This document shows positions 63,401-64,000 of a stretch of DNA of 64,000 nt, in pieces. Made by a program: the position numbers and the translations under genes. Numbering within the stretch: position 1 is the stretch's first letter; every line of letters begins with the position of its first letter. The notes under the pieces are model-generated. The model worked only from the letters and a program-made list of their open reading frames with translations, was not told the origin of the DNA and ran no database searches. This stretch comes from Luidia sarsii (taxonomy: Eukaryota > Echinodermata > Asteroidea > Paxillosida > Luidiidae): the NCBI GenBank assembly GCA_949987565.1, contig OX465114.1, forward strand, positions 5,980,832 through 6,044,831. Direction: 5' to 3'.

Positions 63401-63554
63401 CCCACCCGCACCAAGGTCACCTCCACCCTGGCGCCCCGCTACCAGGGCAAGTCCCTGGAGTGCTCCGTTGAGTCCTGCCTCAGCCAGTTCACCGTGCCCG
63501 AGTGGCTGACCGGCGCCAACAAGTTTGGCTGCGAGCACTGCTCCAAGAACGCAG
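39424..63554 (+). CDS. USP45: USP16/USP45-type ubiquitin-specific protease (13 exons, 3' end outside window)
   Basis: Cysteine protease that removes ubiquitin. Exons: 39424-39526, 39953-40050, 40582-40692, 41102-41306, 42241-42353, 42977-43024, 43626-43802, 55645-55778, 56720-56807, 57861-58037, 59604-59660, 60754-60927 and 62591-63554, then a donor. All are in phase with GT..AG; 816 residues visible. A UBP-type zinc finger spans about 38-155 ([34 protein letters not shown]). The Cys box [16 protein letters not shown] puts the catalytic Cys at 219; [19 protein letters not shown] follows. A 321-residue acidic, Ser/Ala-rich insert precedes [12 protein letters not shown] and GCEHCSKNA. The His box lies beyond the window. 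The start at 39424 gives MRVK, as in USP45; the ATG at 39457 gives MGKKR, as in USP16. So it is probably the single pre-duplication gene and the symbol is approximate. Confidence 0.93.
40310..40535. mobile_element. SINE family 2 pieces in opposite orientations
   Basis: A reversed family 2 tail (TTTCAATGAGGGTTTGTCCTACTTGACC, about 40318-40348) is followed by a plus-strand tRNA-like head (40465-40532: GGTTGACAAGTGGGTAAGAC, then CTGGTTCGAATCCCACC). This is the same tail-head layout as at 62054. In USP intron 2. Confidence 0.6.
42495..42905 (+). repeat. About 20-bp minisatellite (TGACCTGACATGACCTTGAAA)
   Basis: Tandem, degenerate units of TGACCTGACATGACC.. fill USP intron 5 up to about 70 bp before the Cys-box exon. 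Unit length wobbles around 20 bp. Not coding. Confidence 0.85.
43085..43310 (-). repeat. Tandem array of Penelope-type hammerhead-like units
   Basis: Four minus-strand units of about 40 bp (starts near 43098, 43141, 43182 and 43222) each read, on the minus strand, CTTTGAGAAAGGTC.TGCTAGGATC.AAA.GTC. A fifth, plus-strand unit follows at about 43268-43307. Units match the Penelope 3' motif at 29602-29639. In USP intron 6. Confidence 0.75.
43946..44515. mobile_element. TTAA-flanked element E3, same family as E1
   Basis: Inverted ends GCCGCGTCCGCACTGGACTT and AAGTCCAGTGCGGACACGGC. TTAA precedes it (43942-43945) and TGTA follows, presumably a mutated TTAA. The interior repeats TTAGTTTACC/GGTAAACTAAC-type words. 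570 bp, non-coding. Confidence 0.75.
44588..45229 (-). repeat. 3' LTR of the BEL element
   Basis: 642 bp, apparently identical to 51579-52220. In element sense it starts TGTTGAAACTGG and ends CTCTCTACA. An 84-codon ORF in both LTRs is incidental. Confidence 0.95.
45230..45246 (-). other. Polypurine tract of the BEL element
   Basis: On the minus strand CGGGGGCGGCCA immediately precedes the TG of the 3' LTR, the expected place for plus-strand priming. It is interrupted by pyrimidines, so the exact limits are uncertain. Confidence 0.5.
45379..46605 (-). CDS. BEL/Pao integrase ORF with DUF5641-like C-terminus
   Basis: 408 codons. Catalyses insertion of the element's cDNA into host DNA. An HHCC zinc-binding region lies at about 44-82 (HHFGH..., CAEC). 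The catalytic triad is visible as Asp115 (YSTGMDCFG), Asp177 ([11 protein letters not shown]) and Glu226 (GGIWEREV). The C-terminal 100 residues ([18 protein letters not shown]) match the domain that follows integrase in BEL/Pao elements. In most BEL elements this is the end of one polyprotein. Here it begins with its own ATG, which overlaps the stop of the upstream frame in ATGA. The homologous region starts slightly before this ATG in the same frame, pointing to a frameshift between the two ORFs. Whether it is programmed or a mutation cannot be decided. Confidence 0.9.
   Translation of the reverse strand: MKVIRVGGRLRKLARGEAVEIDPQPILLDQHHPVTKLLIKDADHHFGHQAGTGQVFAHLRRRFWILRGRSTIRGILRKCAECRRWRAKPEVPRMADLPKCRLRLHSPPFYSTGMDCFGPMTVKIGRRQEKRWGLLFKCLTTRAIHLELVEHLDADHFLMAYRRFASRRGTPHELLSDCGTNFKGADTEIRNAVMQMEPDLVQRLAKYRVAFRFNPPNAPHFGGIWEREVRSVKGALRGVLQDRTVTEAVLRTVLTEAEGILNSKPLGYASSELADLDPVTPNMLLMGRRDPALPMAIYDEAELRGRRSWRHSQVLADQFWRAFIRLYLPTLQTRQKWQRETDNLAVGDVVMIADYQLTRSHWPVGTVSDLLPSSDDRVRAVCVRVGNKEFRRPVARLVRLSKCEDNEN
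46602..51479 (-). CDS. BEL/Pao Gag-protease-RT-RNase H polyprotein
   Basis: 1625 codons without a stop. N-terminal coiled coil (about 27-117, rich in Glu, Arg and Gln), a Ser/Pro-rich linker, then a gag-like DUF1759-type region from about 365 ([14 protein letters not shown]). Zinc-knuckle cysteines are at about 626-690 ([20 protein letters not shown]). An aspartic-protease-like segment near 745 reads [11 protein letters not shown], with DEC in place of the usual D-S/T-G. Reverse transcriptase spans about 1040-1190 ([33 protein letters not shown]) with YVDN at about 1168 rather than YVDD. A Pao-type RNase H follows at about 1350-1470 ([35 protein letters not shown]). The ORF is long and intact, as expected of a young copy. 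Activity is unproven. Confidence 0.93.
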   Translation of the reverse strand: MAASKAPSVKSSSSRLSSTPSLSPSEIQRRLAEQKDRQRLQALMRAAEEEKVQIRREAARQDEARQLEQTQRDLQLKRQAVEAQLDAELRQREIDIRLKEAEIAMETQRLHKELEAVSNPSEEDLSPAIDELPGSSALSRAVDWVNETHPRTTSSAIHTASALTTTAPVSHDMHLTHAHVSMPSPGGASSTPSLHPAGFTLNNSSPSPRIHLPETAPNGQLSSIPMTVYSPDGAARSGVRSSPIEWNPTAVSFHPSVVAPPTTMPTDSQMNLSRIRQSPPIHTHSSVVRPNHPEKSPNSGGYCPAGRDDYGFRDSDGDRTGDSGDDDMGNGHPDQRRHPRVGNPPDTHAHGTAPHLPGHGIFLNSLPKLDIPKFEDEHDTKQYITFRSLWGSVMASSELQLPETMKFAYLRSHLGGRPLAMADRNMVLGNDAYSVTMKQFDRAFGDPGRIVQGLLDQIEVRPSLHANDWSGLREFSDELVTLVQTAEKFNFDAELEHHRYAVGLARKLPERLHTDFLSKMWHKGHGQTYNIKGLSQWLEYKTGPAGLILLEKSNPGKAAKNPPQKVKGQERKPKPSREFPPPTRSYLAGAQPDNQETAVYVTNADKTPTSSLTTSRGEKGKPDVNRVTCLFCQKRETGHYLETCSDFQKLTTERRTKWLSDSKRCHKCAKKHDQQECPFPKKCYECQGDHRTSLHEVHVAQPAAKNPSTVLCSGVGSRPKMDYERDVLIKVVPLTVHGPHGILETYGVLDECAERTMILQKAVDELKIPGQDESLRVLTVMGDTAWKGKCVDFQISPKGDPYQKFPVNCAFAAPDLQLLPYSMSAEKLQEKWPHLRGLPLFSANAVQPMVLIGADHIELTLTSEARTGPKTSSPVAVNTIFGWTVQGRQGLQNPGRVPASYQALFTMSQPSEPQLNHLMERFMAVDRLPTVNEKEACRSRQDKLAIKTLDKKIRRVEVDGIQRFETPLLWKTGSKIPTSTPRAVLALARSHQRKVLNSTELAQYCRGYMTKLRDAGHVRELGPVEQLTPDELQGWYIPYHVVHSSGKYRLVFNCSFEYNEQNLNRELLAGPTLHSPLIDVLLRFRLRRVAVSGDITAMFHQVRLSPTDRQMFRFLWWDEDRTTWLVLEWTVLPFGATCSPCCATFALQKAARDNQMRYPLVTDTIEKETYVDNQLASCDTEQQAKELILSTRQCLQDAGFQMVKYASSHEEAVQDLPVAVRSDRQQQSLSLSHQENLPEPALGLWWNCDLDELFHPAKVPEKSHLTKRMALKVLASQFEPLGDLAPYTARARLIVQDLWMSKLDWDEEVKDPGIVERWEEWSAELQHIPSIRLPRCYTPPQVDSADVKRSLHVFCDASERLYGAVAYLRSVSTDSQVHLGFVFAKSRVAPKRLTSMPRLELMAALLGAQLAQVVVKALDVDLAYTIRWSDSTTVLTWIQSESCRFKVFVGTRISEIQTLTEGSEWRYVRSADNPADDLTRGLSVSQLGKGSRWTLGPPWLLAPPDDWQSESASVLAQTRVTSSAEASELKKTFCGLTVSGPVQHLDLNTYGSWADLVEALGHQMFSDDQQVGGALTADQIHEAELQLILRAQAETFPDEIAALKAGQEMPRNSRTLELARSSTQT
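51557..51572 (-). other. Primer-binding site of the BEL element
   Basis: TGGTCCTTCGAACCGG on the minus strand begins 6 bases after the 5' LTR. It starts with TGG, complementary to a tRNA CCA end, and contains the T-loop complement TCGAACC. The priming tRNA is not identified. Confidence 0.65.
51579..52220 (-). repeat. 5' LTR of the BEL element
   Basis: 642 bp matching 44588-45229 base for base as far as I can read. TATATA-type words (TTTATATAC on the minus strand) may serve as a promoter. Confidence 0.95.
52506..54601. mobile_element. hAT-like element with perfect 8-bp target duplication
   Basis: Ends CAGGGTTCGACATTAGC and GCTAGTGTGGAACCCT are inverted repeats. Subterminal GCCCGGGGCAAGTAAA and CTTGCCCGAAGGGCAAG words recur in both ends. 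GCCTTAAT flanks both sides exactly (52498-52505, 54602-54609). The interior has a TGTACA-rich patch (52812-52920) and a direct repeat (about 53806-53890 and 54226-54293: TTTTCGGTACGA, AAACGTGAATGAATGGTTACA). No transposase domain was recognised, so it is non-autonomous. In USP intron 7. Confidence 0.85.
54883..54985 (+). mobile_element. Partial copy of TTAA element E2 (left end)
   Basis: CTTAACCATTTCGCGCCGGG followed by CTCCGAATTTGGAG and GTGGTGTTGCTATGG matches the left end of E2, without a right end. It follows a SINE-like fragment (ATCCTGAGATCTCTGG, minus orientation). Confidence 0.65.
55005..55110 (-). mobile_element. SINE family 1, minus-strand copy
   Basis: Reverse complement shows GGGCCGGATAGCTCAGATGG and GAGGTCTCGGGTTCAAGTC with both tRNA boxes clear, and the leader TTGGGAGGCCACCATCTAA. 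In USP intron 7. Confidence 0.75.
55165..55365. mobile_element. MITE with GTTCACACTAC / GTAGTGTGAA ends
   Basis: GTTCACACTACCGCTTTC and TTTGTAGTGTGAAAAGCCC are inverted ends. The interior repeats AACCCGGGTT, AACCCGTGT and related words, much like the CCGGGG-studded MITE at 26346 in style. Non-coding. Confidence 0.6.
55885..56425 (-). mobile_element. TTAAAGGCCC-ended MITE, copy 2 (left end worn)
   Basis: Reverse complement of the family at 13006-13386. It ends CCAATGTCTTATTGGGCCTTTAA and shares AAACTACGGTAATCTTTTGACC and CCACAGATTTCCTTCTAAT words. In USP intron 8. Confidence 0.6.
56868..57600 (+). repeat. 20-bp minisatellite (TAGCCTAGCCAAGTAGTCTG)
   Basis: About 36 tandem units with AAATAGTCTA, AAATAGGGTATATCC and TTCAAATGGTCTA variants arranged in blocks, in USP intron 9. 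The left edge begins in a minus-strand SINE remnant (AGTGCTCTTACCATTTGAGCT). Confidence 0.95.
58121..58543. mobile_element. MITE with TTAAAGGT.TACAGAAAT ends
   Basis: TTAAAGGTATACAGAAAT and ATTTCTGTAGACCTTTAA are inverted ends with one mismatch. 423 bp, no ORF of note. In USP intron 10. Confidence 0.75.
58544..59300. mobile_element. Foldback element with about 120-bp inverted ends
   Basis: The left arm (GCAGAATTCT..., TCATTTCATGGATCGCGTTA, CTTAACGGT.G.TTTTG) and right arm (CAAAACCTACCGTTAAGCGC, TACGCGATCCATGAAATGA, GCGCAGAATTC) are imperfect inverted copies. The middle holds a further inverted pair around TTTTGTCTGAATTC. A half copy lies at 60985-61203. Non-coding. Confidence 0.7.
60165..60262 (-). 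mobile_element. Partial reversed copy of TTAA element E2
   Basis: AAGAGTCTTTGTTTACC, GTGGTGCCCGGATTCGG, AGCAACACCACTGG and GGTCCCGGCG match the reverse complement of the E2 left end. In USP intron 11. Confidence 0.5.
60440..60565. repeat. Tandem TGCATGCACTAAGTGCA repeat
   Basis: Seven or so 18-bp units built on AGTGCAGTGCATGCACTA, themselves palindromic around TGCATGCA. In USP intron 11, about 190 bp before the next exon. Confidence 0.85.
60985..61203 (+). mobile_element. Half copy of the foldback element
   Basis: ATCATGGATCACATAAGCAAGGATTC through TGCACAGACGCAGGTTTCGG matches the reverse complement of about 59075-59255. Its continuation is replaced by repeat S at 61204, so S probably inserted here. 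Confidence 0.65.
61204..61655. repeat. Interspersed repeat S, copy 2
   Basis: Shares the order of blocks and most bases with 7870-8428 in PRDX4 intron 2, ending GTATGCTTCCTAGTGAAAGAGCC. In USP intron 12. Confidence 0.7.
62054..62250 (+). mobile_element. tRNA-like SINE (family 2) bounded by perfect 22-bp inverted repeats
   Basis: 62054-62075 is the exact reverse complement of 62229-62250. Between them lie CTCGGTGGTCCAGTGGTTAAGA (A box), a damaged B box (GTCGCAGGTCTGCCCGAG) and the family tail AAGCATGAAGCATTCAGTGC...AGAAGGGCAAACCCTC. The left inverted repeat is thus a reversed copy of the element's own tail. Confidence 0.8.
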
Positions 63555-63584
63555 GTAAATATTGGCTCTACACACTAGGAACAA

Positions 63585-63930
63585 TTCGAAGACTAGTCGA
63601 CTATTAGGGAAGGCCACCATCCATAAAGGCTGGATAGCTCAGATGGAAGAGCACTGGTACGTTAATCCAGAGGTCTCGGGTTCAAGTCCCGGCCCTGACT
63701 AAGTTTTCTTCACCTTTTTTTTCAAGAGACAATTCAGTGAAACAAATCATGCAAATGATTGGGAGCTTTTGAACAAATTGGCAAAGAAAGTTTTGACTGG
63801 ACTGGGATTTGAAAACCTCTGTTTGCGTGCCAGTGCTCTTTCCATCTGAGCTATCCAGCCCTTAGATGGTGGCCTTCTAAAACAGTCAACTATCTTTGCT
63901 GGGGTGGGGACGCCAGTCAGAAGCGATTCA
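63585..63930. mobile_element. Two SINE family 1 copies in opposite orientation
   Basis: A plus copy (tRNA-like part 63629-63700: GGCTGGATAGCTCAGATGG, GGGTTCAAGTCCCGG, both boxes intact) and a minus copy (63798-63868, leader to about 63930). They sit in the intron after USP exon 13, joined by about 90 bp of 3' body in both orientations. Confidence 0.75.
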
Positions 63931-63950
63931 ATCATTACATTTCTCTCAAA

Positions 63951-63994
63951 AGGGCCTGACGTTTCAATCCTAGCAGGACCTTCCTCAATGGCCT
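63951..63994 (-). repeat. Penelope-type 3' motif, hammerhead-like
   Basis: Minus strand reads ATTGAGGAA, GGTCCTGCTAGGATT, GAAACGTCAGGCC. This copy keeps TTGAGGA, closer to the CTGANGA hammerhead core than the others, with only the first base changed. Confidence 0.6.
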
Positions 63995-64000
63995 TTGGGA

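Overview
This is animal nuclear DNA. Three intron-rich protein-coding genes with GT..AG exon borders sit in about 64 kb that is otherwise mostly interspersed repeats. An invertebrate deuterostome (lancelet, echinoderm or hemichordate type) is the best guess. The reasons are a single TAB2/3-type gene, a USP16/45-type gene whose ends resemble both vertebrate paralogues, abundant TGTACA-rich simple DNA, and the mix of Penelope-like, BEL/Pao, hAT-like, TTAA-flanked and tRNA-derived repeats. The species cannot be fixed from the sequence alone. Layout: 1-4.4 kb is repeat DNA (a direct repeat pair, a GC-rich inverted repeat pair and a broken LINE reverse transcriptase). 4804-12593 (+) is a complete six-exon secreted 2-Cys peroxiredoxin (PRDX4). 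12.6-23.1 kb is intergenic, with MITEs, tRNA-derived SINEs, an irregular satellite and a 20-bp minisatellite. 23120-34326 (-) is a complete six-exon TAB2/TAB3 homologue (CUE domain, coiled coil, NZF zinc finger). It faces PRDX4 tail to tail. 34.4-39.4 kb is the divergent intergenic stretch, with a large TGTACA array. From 39424 (+) to the right edge runs a USP16/USP45-type deubiquitinase. Thirteen exons are visible and the C-terminal half of the catalytic domain lies outside the window. Its 11.8-kb seventh intron holds a nested stack: an old hAT-like MITE, split by a TTAA-flanked element and then by a young BEL/Pao retrotransposon (44588-52220) with seemingly identical 642-bp LTRs and a 5-bp target duplication. 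A separate 2.1-kb hAT-like element lies just beyond. How the genes relate: TAB2/3 reads K63-linked ubiquitin chains through its NZF finger and recruits TAK1 kinase. The USP is a ubiquitin protease with a zinc-finger ubiquitin-binding domain. PRDX4 is an ER/secreted peroxidase. They are not an operon, and I see no reason to infer co-regulation beyond chance proximity. I did not find a clearly new multi-gene system. The most unusual signals are structural: a transposon 15 bp from a PRDX4 splice acceptor, hammerhead-like motifs at Penelope-type 3' ends including a tandem array, a tRNA-like repeat bounded by perfect 22-bp inverted copies of its own tail, a SINE opened by two back-to-back TTAA elements, a 54-bp perfect palindrome, and a BEL element whose two long ORFs overlap by four bases.
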